Positions 56,431-62,736 of a DNA stretch of 64,000 nucleotides are shown one piece after another (the stretch's first letter is position 1; every line of letters begins with the position of its first letter). Under the pieces are notes generated by a model. The model ran no database searches. It worked only from the letters and a program-made list of their open reading frames with translations, and had not been told where the DNA came from. The position numbers were made by a program, and so were the translations under genes. The stretch covers positions 1-64,000 of the forward strand of contig CAZTJA010000002.1 of NCBI GenBank assembly GCA_964613745.1, in the 5' to 3' direction. This DNA is from CAZTJA01 sp964613745. GTDB lineage: Bacteria > Desulfobacterota > Desulfomonilia > Desulfomonilales > Desulfomonilaceae.

Positions 56431-57231
56431 ATGAGAAAAATTAATGGTCTAGTTCTCGTGTTCTGTTTAGTTCTGATCCCTATGCTTGCTACAGGAGCTG
56501 ACAAAAAACCCGCAGCAATATTGTCGGTGCCGGACTGTAATCTCATTCCTAACAACAACATTCAAAATAATGACAACTTACTCGGTCTGTTCCTAACTAA
56601 AGTGGGATACACGTTACTGCCCACGAGAGTTGCGGTTGAAAAAGGATTTGACGATCGAGTTAATCCGGTCATGCGAGTAACGGTACCGAGCGATAACCGT
56701 CCTATTTTTCTCGTTTCAGGTGTAGATTGTCTTCAGCCCGGTCCGGTAAAGACAATTTTTGAAGGCCACAAATTCATATATCCCGGTGAATCATTGACGT
56801 TGCCCGATATGGGAAATGCCGCACAATGCAGCTTGGATGAGCCCTTCGTGCTTAAGGCATACGGAGATGCGGTGAATCGGATCGGGAACAGTCTTATATA
56901 TGACTACTCTTTAAGTCTCAATCTCGGAAACGATGTTCAAATCCTTGACCGATATAAGGTAAAACCATCTGCACGTAATTCTCCCAGCAGGTATGCCGTC
57001 CTGAACGTATCCGATCACGGCGTGAGATATGACCTTACTCACAACATGGAGCTTCCTGTATTGCTTTGGGCCGGAGACATGGACAAAGACAATAGGCCTG
57101 ATCTCTTCATGTGGTGGCCTTGTCCCGGAAAAGAAGCCGGAGTATATTCCTTGTTCATCTCTTCTTTAGCGGAAAAGGGTAGCTTGGTAGCAAAAATTTC
57201 AGCAGGTGCTCGAACCTATTTTGACGAATAG
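56431..57231 (+). CDS. exported hypothetical protein
   Basis: 266 residues with a Sec signal (INGLVLVFCLVLIPMLATGA). The mature part is beta-rich. A DMDKDNRPDLFMWW segment near residue 222 resembles a calcium-binding D-x-D-x-D loop of the FG-GAP/dockerin kind. Three to four cysteines (PDCN, GVDCLQP, AAQCS, WPCPG) could form disulfides. No family recognised. It is divergent from the dynamin-like gene and followed by a hairpin. Confidence 0.7.
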   Translation: MRKINGLVLVFCLVLIPMLATGADKKPAAILSVPDCNLIPNNNIQNNDNLLGLFLTKVGYTLLPTRVAVEKGFDDRVNPVMRVTVPSDNRPIFLVSGVDCLQPGPVKTIFEGHKFIYPGESLTLPDMGNAAQCSLDEPFVLKAYGDAVNRIGNSLIYDYSLSLNLGNDVQILDRYKVKPSARNSPSRYAVLNVSDHGVRYDLTHNMELPVLLWAGDMDKDNRPDLFMWWPCPGKEAGVYSLFISSLAEKGSLVAKISAGARTYFDE

Positions 57232-57243
57232 CATGTAATTGTG

Positions 57244-57270
57244 AGTGCGGATTTTTGAATAATCCGTACT
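57244..57270 (+). terminator. hairpin after the exported protein gene
   Basis: AGTGCGGATT (57244-57253) pairs with AATCCGTACT (57261-57270), with one G-T pair and a 7-base loop; CCTTGTT follows. A 10-bp stem with a poor T-run. Confidence 0.5.
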
Positions 57271-57413
57271 CCTTGTTCAAAGAATGAATTCTCAATTCAA
57301 CGTCCTTCAAATACATTTCTCAATCATCAGCAAACAATCAAAGTTCATATTGTAGTTTTTGGGGGAATCAATAGACTTGTTTGCAATGTGCCCTGAAATG
57401 GGGAGAAGATTTT

Positions 57414-58313
57414 ATGGAAATGCGTCGTCTAGAGGCTTTTTGTAAGGTTATTGAACTCAAGAGTTTCACCAGAGCGGCGACGGCGCTTTTGGTATCACAG
57501 CCTACCATAAGCGAACACATCAGATCACTGGAAGACACGCTCAACGAAAAATTGGTGGACCGTCTGGGACGGGAAGCATCACCAACGCCTGCAGGAAAGA
57601 TATTTTATCAATACGCAAAACACATCATCCGATTGCGAGATGAGGCGGTACAGGCTCTGGGGCAATTCCAGGGAAACCTTTCGGGAACGCTGCTTCTGGG
57701 AGCGAGCACCATACCGGGAACCTATATTCTCCCGCGAATCATCGGCGCGTTCAAGATGGTGCACCCGAGAATACAGATAACCCTCAGGATAGCCGACACT
57801 TCCGATATAATATCCGATATCCTTACCGGAGATGTCGAAGCGGGCATCGTGGGGTCAAAACCCGCGGATCGGAGACTAATGTTCCAGGAGATTTATTCCG
57901 ACGAATTGGGGTTGATAGTACATCCGGAACATAAGTGGGCAAATCGGTTATCGATAGATGTCACGGAACTGGCTCATGAACCCTTTATATCCCGTGAACG
58001 TGGCTCCGGAACCCGCATGGTGGCCGATAAAATTCTCGAGCAGCATGGAATAGATCTCAATATGATGAATGTTATTGCGGAAATGGGTTCAACCGAAGCG
58101 GTTCGGGAAGGAATTAAGGCTAAAATCGGCGTCTCAATTCTTTCCAAAGTAGCCGTCTTGGAAGACCTGAATAGGGAAACTCTGTTGTACATACCCGTCG
58201 AAAAAGTGAGCTTTCGTAGACCACTATTTTTGGCACAGCGTAAGAGCAGACAGGTTTCGCCTTTATGTGCTTCTTTCTTAAATTTTTTGGCGGACGAGCT
58301 GACAAAAAATTAA
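57414..58313 (+). CDS. LysR-family regulator, possibly of selenium metabolism type
   Basis: 299 residues. N-terminal winged HTH (RRLEAFCKVIELKSFTRAATALLVSQPTISEHIRSLE), then a periplasmic-binding-like effector domain beginning GTLLLGASTIPGTYILPRIIGAF. The GASTIPG-x-Y-x-LP stretch and overall character resemble a LysR subgroup that databases name selenium-metabolism-associated, which would suit an organism with a selenoprotein formate dehydrogenase. That subgroup call is from memory. The start is ATG 57414 after GGGGAGAAG. A TVP38 gene follows 32 bases later. Confidence 0.88.
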   Translation: MEMRRLEAFCKVIELKSFTRAATALLVSQPTISEHIRSLEDTLNEKLVDRLGREASPTPAGKIFYQYAKHIIRLRDEAVQALGQFQGNLSGTLLLGASTIPGTYILPRIIGAFKMVHPRIQITLRIADTSDIISDILTGDVEAGIVGSKPADRRLMFQEIYSDELGLIVHPEHKWANRLSIDVTELAHEPFISRERGSGTRMVADKILEQHGIDLNMMNVIAEMGSTEAVREGIKAKIGVSILSKVAVLEDLNRETLLYIPVEKVSFRRPLFLAQRKSRQVSPLCASFLNFLADELTKN

Positions 58314-58345
58314 TTTATGGATTCTGTTCCAACGAGTAGGTGCCT

Positions 58346-59098
58346 ATGTTCCCCGTAGCGAAGAAAGATCGAATCAGACTGTTCTTGGCAATTACTATTT
58401 TGTTCATTGTGGGTATTGGGCTCATTTGGCTGACCTATTCGGGATCTCTGCAGAAGTATACCAGCGCCATGTTCAACGTTTTCCGGAACAAACACGAGCT
58501 ACGTGAGTATTTGGAGAGTTGGGGAGAACTAGCTCCTATAGCCTTTATAGGCATACAGGCTTTACAGGTGGTCTTGGCTCCCATACCTGGAGAAATGACG
58601 GGAGTTGTTGGAGGATTTGCATTTGGAGCCGGCAGTACTGCGATATATTCAACAATAGGGCTGACCATAGGATCAATTCTCGCTTTTCTTGCTGCCCGCA
58701 TCATTGGACAACCATTTGTTCAGCTGGTGATCAGTCCGGCGACAATGGAAACATTCGAGAATGTCACCAAGAAAAAGGGAGTTGCCGCTGCATTCATCAT
58801 GTTCATGATCCCAGGATTTCCGAAAGATATACTTTCCTATTTGCTAGGCCTTAGCCCTCTTTCTTTCTGGACTTTCCTTGTTATCTGTTTTCTGGGGAGA
58901 ATTCCGGGAACGGTTCTATTAAGTTTCAGCGGCTCAGCCATCTACGATGAAAACTGGAGTTTATTGATTGGGCTTGCGCTTCTTGGTGGTATGATGTTCG
59001 GACTATTGTATTGGAAACGAGACATACTAATGAGGTGGGCACATCGCCAAGATTTCCATCGTGCCGATTCGAAGGAGCCGCCTGCTGAAAATTCCTGA
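58346..59098 (+). CDS. TVP38/TMEM64 family membrane protein, copy B
   Basis: About 250 residues, the same fold as the protein at 49356-50072, with matching core stretches (IGIQALQVVLAPIPGEMTG, IYSTIGLTIGS, IPGFPKDILSYLLGLSPLS, GRIPGTVLLSFSGSAIYDENW). The C-terminal tail differs and is more charged. It follows the LysR gene by 32 bases and is likely co-transcribed and perhaps regulated by it. Confidence 0.9.
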   Translation: MFPVAKKDRIRLFLAITILFIVGIGLIWLTYSGSLQKYTSAMFNVFRNKHELREYLESWGELAPIAFIGIQALQVVLAPIPGEMTGVVGGFAFGAGSTAIYSTIGLTIGSILAFLAARIIGQPFVQLVISPATMETFENVTKKKGVAAAFIMFMIPGFPKDILSYLLGLSPLSFWTFLVICFLGRIPGTVLLSFSGSAIYDENWSLLIGLALLGGMMFGLLYWKRDILMRWAHRQDFHRADSKEPPAENS

Positions 59099-59174
59099 TC
59101 ATTCTTGACTCTTACGATCTTATGTCTAATCTTTAGGAAATTACTATGACTTTGGACAACAAAGGGGAATTACT

Positions 59175-59447
59175 ATGGACAAGTTTTGTGAACCTATGAC
59201 GGACGGGGCCAAATGGAATTGGTGTTCCGAAGAAGATCAATTGCTGGCCGAATCCAGCAGTGAGTCAACGATACAAAGTAAAAGACCGAAAGCGATAGAA
59301 TACGAATCCTGCACGGAAGATGGATGCGACCGTTGGTGGCAAAAAGGTGATTGCGTAACACATTTTGAATCACCAATTAGTCCATATGGGTATCAGGTGT
59401 GGGCAGGCAATTCATGTGCAGTAAGAAGGCGCAAGGATAAATCTTAA
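59175..59447 (+). CDS. small cytoplasmic cysteine protein, unknown
   Basis: 90 residues, no signal peptide, not recognised. Six cysteines (5, 17, 46, 51, 60, 81) and an unusual tryptophan content (KWNWC, CDRWWQKGDC, YQVWAGNSC). The ribosome region AAAGGGGAATTACT before the ATG is an imperfect copy of sequence just upstream (GGAAATTACTATGACTTTGG), which opens a 17-codon mini-ORF at 59145. A strong terminator follows 24 bases after the stop, so it is a stand-alone transcript. It lies just upstream of the candidate peptide-modification locus; a link is speculative. Confidence 0.6.
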   Translation: MDKFCEPMTDGAKWNWCSEEDQLLAESSSESTIQSKRPKAIEYESCTEDGCDRWWQKGDCVTHFESPISPYGYQVWAGNSCAVRRRKDKS

Positions 59448-59471
59448 TAATTCATGGGAAGAGTCCTAAAG

Positions 59472-59499
59472 AAAACGCTGGAATGATCCAGCGTTTTTT
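59472..59499 (+). terminator. strong intrinsic terminator
   Basis: AAAA-CGCTGGA (59472-59482), loop ATGA, TCCAGCG-TTTTTT (59487-59499). Seven GC-rich pairs plus A/T pairs and six Ts. It isolates the upstream gene from the following locus. Confidence 0.92.
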
Positions 59500-59704
59500 G
59501 TTTGGGGTTACAGAAAATCTACCCGAATGCCTCTCCGTCTTTTGTGTGCGTGAGTTCTTTTTGTTCAAGAACATACCTATAGCTCAATTTCAAATAAGTT
59601 ACTCAAAAGAAATCATGAAGTTAGGTTTGTGAATCGGGTGCAACTTACCGAAAGAGTTCTAATTTTAATTGAGATCGGTTACAATACTAATATGGAGGTA
59701 CATT

Positions 59705-59842
59705 ATGGTTGAGGAGCGATCTATAAAGGAACTCATAACCCGAGAACAATTACTCGCTAGAGCCGTTACCTTATGGGGAATATATGTGTCCGTAATTGCG
59801 GGAATACTTGGTGTTTTGTTTGGTGTTTTGTTTTTAATTTAA
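59705..59842 (+). CDS. 45-residue single-helix membrane peptide
   Basis: ATG 59705 to TAA 59842; GGAGG lies 6 bases before the ATG and a TACAAT -10-like block about 22 bases further up. The first 20 residues are charged (MVEERSIKELITREQLLARA). The rest is a single hydrophobic helix with small-residue GxxxG-like spacing (VSVIAGILGVLFGVLFLI). No family recognised. It is the first of four genes in one direction ending at 62461, and sits 165 bases before the Cys-repeat precursor. Good ribosome site and clean composition support it despite its size. Confidence 0.6.
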   Translation: MVEERSIKELITREQLLARAVTLWGIYVSVIAGILGVLFGVLFLI

Positions 59843-59905
59843 ATCTATCTTTATGCAAGCATTAATTCTGCGGGTAACTACGAAGTAGTGCTGTCGATAA
59901 AGTTG

Positions 59906-59934
59906 TTGACCCATTAGACTTATTCTCTTAAACT
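59906..59934 (+). promoter_or_regulatory. sigma70-type promoter for the Cys-repeat precursor
   Basis: TTGACC (59906-59911), 17 bases, TAAACT (59929-59934), about 70 bases before the precursor start. It lets the precursor be transcribed apart from the membrane peptide. Confidence 0.55.
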
Positions 59935-60007
59935 GAAGAGGGTTTTGTATTTGTATTGATAACGATCCAAGTTTCCATTGAATCCGCAGACCGAAAGGAG
60001 TCGCAAT

Positions 60008-60355
60008 ATGGGAGAGGGCGCGAACAAGAATACTGAAGTTAAGGAGATCGAGCAGGAGAATAGGGTTGATCGCCGACAGTTTCTTGCAAAATGGTCTAAG
60101 ATTGTAGCAGGTGCCGTCATCGTTGGTGGAGCGGCAGCCGCAACATCGAAAGCCGAGGAAATCCCCTTCCGTGAGCAAACAACTTCAGAGCGAGACGAAG
60201 AGCAGGTCGAAGCTCATTATCGCTGCGGTTGGCGTTGCGGGTACCGTTGTGGCGGTTGGCGCTGTGGTGGTTGGAGATGCGGCGGATGGCGGTGCGGTGG
60301 ATGGAGATGTGGTGGTTGGCGATGCGGATACCGCTGTTATAGATGCTTTTACTAG
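60008..60355 (+). CDS. Tat-signal precursor with ten aromatic-Arg-Cys triplets (RiPP-like)
   Basis: 115 residues; ATG 60008 preceded by GGAG. Residues 1-20 are a charged leader. D21-R-R-Q-F-L-A-K-W begins a Tat-type signal, followed by a hydrophobic run (IVAGAVIVGGAAAA) and possible cleavage after SKA. Residues 49-70 are an acidic linker. Residues 71-115 consist of ten triplets aromatic-Arg-Cys (six WRC, four YRC), mostly spaced by G or GG, ending FY. All ten Cys are in the triplets. Arg and Gly codons vary between units (CGC, CGT, AGA, CGG, CGA), so the peptide sequence, not the DNA, is being kept. With a radical SAM/SPASM gene next, I infer a modified exported peptide; a Cys-rich metal- or disulfide-protein is the alternative. 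Confidence 0.82.
   Translation: MGEGANKNTEVKEIEQENRVDRRQFLAKWSKIVAGAVIVGGAAAATSKAEEIPFREQTTSERDEEQVEAHYRCGWRCGYRCGGWRCGGWRCGGWRCGGWRCGGWRCGYRCYRCFY
60218..60346 (+). repeat. aromatic-Arg-Cys coding repeat array
   Basis: Ten in-frame units inside the precursor gene. The central five are 15-base GG-W-R-C units; the outer ones are 9- or 12-base variants with Tyr. The units differ at wobble positions. This is coding repetition, not a CRISPR. Confidence 0.9.
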
Positions 60356-60363
60356 AATAATTT

Positions 60364-60393
60364 GGGGCGGTCCGACATCAGGCCGCCCCGTTT
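60364..60393 (+). terminator. GC-rich hairpin between precursor and radical SAM gene
   Basis: GGGGCGGTC (60364-60372) pairs with GGCCGCCCC (60381-60389), one G-T pair, 8-base loop, followed by GTTTAG. It lies 9 bases after the precursor stop. A leaky terminator or message-end stabiliser here would give more precursor than enzyme, as is common for peptide-modification operons. Confidence 0.65.
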
Positions 60394-60522
60394 AGCAATT
60401 ACAATTGAATACATCGAGTGATTTTCCGAATTGGTGGAAAGGCTCTTTTGCGACCGCTGATGTGAGTTTTTAGCAACTTCTCATTCGTCCCACAAACAAC
60501 CTTTCAAAGTCTACGAGGAACA

Positions 60523-61617
60523 ATGATTGAAAGTCTCAATCTCGTAATCAAACCCACACTTCTCTGCAATGCCAGATGTATTTACTGCCATTCTCTGAAA
60601 CCTTCAAAAATTCTTGACGACTCTCTTTTGGAAGAGCTTTTTCGTAAATTGGGTGATTACACTCGGCAGAACGGAATAAAAAAAAGCACGATTTTATGGC
60701 ATGGTGGGGAACCTATGCTTGCCGGCAACGCTTTTTATATGAACGCCCGCAAGCTCCAGGACAAATATTTGTCTCATTTAGATCTTCTTAACGGAATGCA
60801 GTCCAATACATGCCTCTATAAAGGGGACGTCAGAGAAACTATAAAGGAGTTTCTTTCAAACAGGGAAATAGGCGCATGTCTTGATCCATTTCACCCTACT
60901 CGGCTTCTCAATTCCGGAGAAGATTATTACAAGGATTCTTTAAAAGGTGTCGATCTACTGTTGCGAGACGGTTTTAAAGTTTCTATGATCTATGTGGTTC
61001 ACGGCAGATCGGTGGAAGTGGTCGAGAAGCTCTATTATTACTTCAAGAATCTTGGTGTCCATGGGATGTTATTTCATCCCCTAGAAGAATTCGATCATCC
61101 TGAATACTATCTTTCCCCCGAAGACTGGGGCAGATTTCTCATTGACCTATTCAATGTTTGGGAATCGGATGATTTTGCATTCCCGAGTTCTCCTTTGGAT
61201 GATTGGATGGAATCCGCAGTGTGCGGCTCGCCTGTCGGAATGTGCGAATATGGAATTCCTGCAGCGGAAAATGTTTCCATAACAATGGACCCGGACGGTT
61301 TTCTGTTTCCGTGTCCACGGTTTCAAGACAAAGGTATGAACCGCATTGGACACATCTCCCAAATGACGTTTGAAGATATATTAGCTCATCCATGGAGCCG
61401 GTCCATACGATCCACAAAATTACAGCCAATTGATGAATGTAAGACTTGCGAACACTATGATCTATGCACTGGAGGCTGTGTCACTACGCACAACAGCGCC
61501 GGTAAAACCATGTGGTGCGATGGATTGAAGAAGTTCCTCGGACATGTCAAGGCAAAGAGTTTACGGTTTAAAGGTTCCATTCCTCCACGAACGAAACTAC
61601 AGTGCGAATGCAGATAG
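60523..61617 (+). CDS. radical SAM/SPASM peptide-modifying enzyme
   Basis: 364 residues. C15-N-A-R-C19-I-Y-C22 is the radical SAM C-x3-C-x2-C and HGGEP (around residue 63) the SAM-binding motif. The C-terminal SPASM domain is complete: Cys in MCEYG, then DPDGFLFPC, CKTCEHYDLCTGGC (C-x2-C-x5-C-x3-C) and a final Cys in MWCD, giving two auxiliary 4Fe-4S clusters. A short tail ends CEC. SPASM enzymes install thioether, C-C or other bonds in peptides or activate sulfatases. The upstream Cys-repeat precursor makes a peptide substrate the best guess. GAGGAACA precedes the ATG. No RRE/PqqD-like domain is obvious at either end. Confidence 0.9.
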   Translation: MIESLNLVIKPTLLCNARCIYCHSLKPSKILDDSLLEELFRKLGDYTRQNGIKKSTILWHGGEPMLAGNAFYMNARKLQDKYLSHLDLLNGMQSNTCLYKGDVRETIKEFLSNREIGACLDPFHPTRLLNSGEDYYKDSLKGVDLLLRDGFKVSMIYVVHGRSVEVVEKLYYYFKNLGVHGMLFHPLEEFDHPEYYLSPEDWGRFLIDLFNVWESDDFAFPSSPLDDWMESAVCGSPVGMCEYGIPAAENVSITMDPDGFLFPCPRFQDKGMNRIGHISQMTFEDILAHPWSRSIRSTKLQPIDECKTCEHYDLCTGGCVTTHNSAGKTMWCDGLKKFLGHVKAKSLRFKGSIPPRTKLQCECR

Positions 61618-61624
61618 GTCTGAA

Positions 61625-62461
61625 ATGCTCATATACAGTATTCCGCCGAACCTTGTTCCCAATTACACAAATAAGAAAATCACCATTCGTATTACCCATC
61701 CGGATCAGTTACTAGATATCGATTTTTCCGAATTGCCTGATCTTTGCGGCCTTGAGTTGGCCAATGTTCCCTTAAATGAAGGGTTTCTTCGAAATATTCC
61801 AGAAGAGTTGCCTATCACCGTGATTGTGAATGGGGTCGATGCGGACCTATTGAATTTCCTCCAGGACTCCAATCGTAAACAACAGTTCACTATCGGATTA
61901 GTTTCCGGAAATGGCTTATTTGAATCGCTGAAGAAGTGGTCATGTATTGGATTGCCTATACATATCCTGCTTCAAGATTTTTCTGACCAAGTCATAGGGG
62001 AATTGGACAAGTCCGCCGATTTCTACTTGCATGATAACTCAGTGGAAGGACCGATCGAATTCTTTCATAGTTTCTTCACTGCATGCTACAGTCAACAACC
62101 AGTAAGTCTTTGGCAGATCCAGGGTGAAGATCCTTCCCAATTTGCATACATAACAAATGACGGTACGAGGCGTCTATCCAGACGCTTCGAAGAACGAATC
62201 CCAGCCGATTGCGAATCATTTCTTGACGATTTAAAATTAGATTTGTTTCTGAATGTTTCTCAGTGTTCAACCTGTGAATTCTTTCTCAATTGCTTTGGAT
62301 ATTTCAAATATCCCGATACGACCTTTTCATGTGCGGAAATCAAAATGTTGCTGCGGAAATTCAAAGATGCTGCAAAGGAAATACGGGCTTTTCAGGAAAC
62401 TGAAATGGCTTCTTTTGAAGACCTGTCTTCCTGTGATTGTGAGAAATGCATTGAACCCTGA
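61625..62461 (+). CDS. SPASM-like partner protein lacking the radical SAM motif
   Basis: 278 residues from ATG 61625, 7 bases after the radical SAM stop. The N-terminal 200 residues look like a degraded alpha/beta barrel (ITIRITHPDQLLDIDFSELPD, GLELANVPLNEGF, IPITVIVNGVD-like strands) with no C-x3-C-x2-C. The C-terminal part has CSTCEFFLNCFGYFKYPDTTFSC, a C-x2-C-x5-C arrangement like the SPASM motif of its neighbour, and ends with a Cys cluster SSCDCEKC. It is probably a dead paralogue serving as scaffold, substrate binder or electron relay. I recall other deltaproteobacterial loci pairing a radical SAM/SPASM enzyme with a SPASM-only protein. Function inferred. Confidence 0.7.
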   Translation: MLIYSIPPNLVPNYTNKKITIRITHPDQLLDIDFSELPDLCGLELANVPLNEGFLRNIPEELPITVIVNGVDADLLNFLQDSNRKQQFTIGLVSGNGLFESLKKWSCIGLPIHILLQDFSDQVIGELDKSADFYLHDNSVEGPIEFFHSFFTACYSQQPVSLWQIQGEDPSQFAYITNDGTRRLSRRFEERIPADCESFLDDLKLDLFLNVSQCSTCEFFLNCFGYFKYPDTTFSCAEIKMLLRKFKDAAKEIRAFQETEMASFEDLSSCDCEKCIEP

Positions 62462-62736
62462 TGCAATTACAAGCCCGGTTCCGCCCATCCAATAAATTCC
62501 ACATTTTTGCTATCAGGCACCGGACTACAAGAGTATTCCCCGCCAAGGACCATATTGGAGAGATTGCCGTCCTGGATTTTGGACTGAACCTTTTTGTCTT
62601 GACTTTGATTCGTTCCGTGGAACATTATACCTGACATTCTCACAAAACAGTTCAATCCGAAAAATTAACATATATCAATAACACCCTCACTTCCAACGGG
62701 GGAAGGAACCAATGCATTACGGAGGAGGTTCAATCT

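Noticed and set aside
60218..60346. CRISPR-like or satellite repeat
   Set aside because: Units are 9-15 bases, in frame, differ only at wobble positions and encode W/Y-R-C-G(G); there are no spacers.
60111..60395. Alternative-frame ORF through the Cys-repeat gene (Gly/Val/Asp-rich)
   Set aside because: It is the shifted reading of the GGWRC codons; no ribosome site, and the main frame has leader, Tat signal and conserved residues.
62467..62655. Minus-strand 62-codon ORF behind the SPASM-like gene, with a TATAAT block at its start, as a second precursor peptide
   Set aside because: The -35 spacing is poor, there is no ribosome site, and the sequence has no repeat or Cys pattern; cannot be supported.
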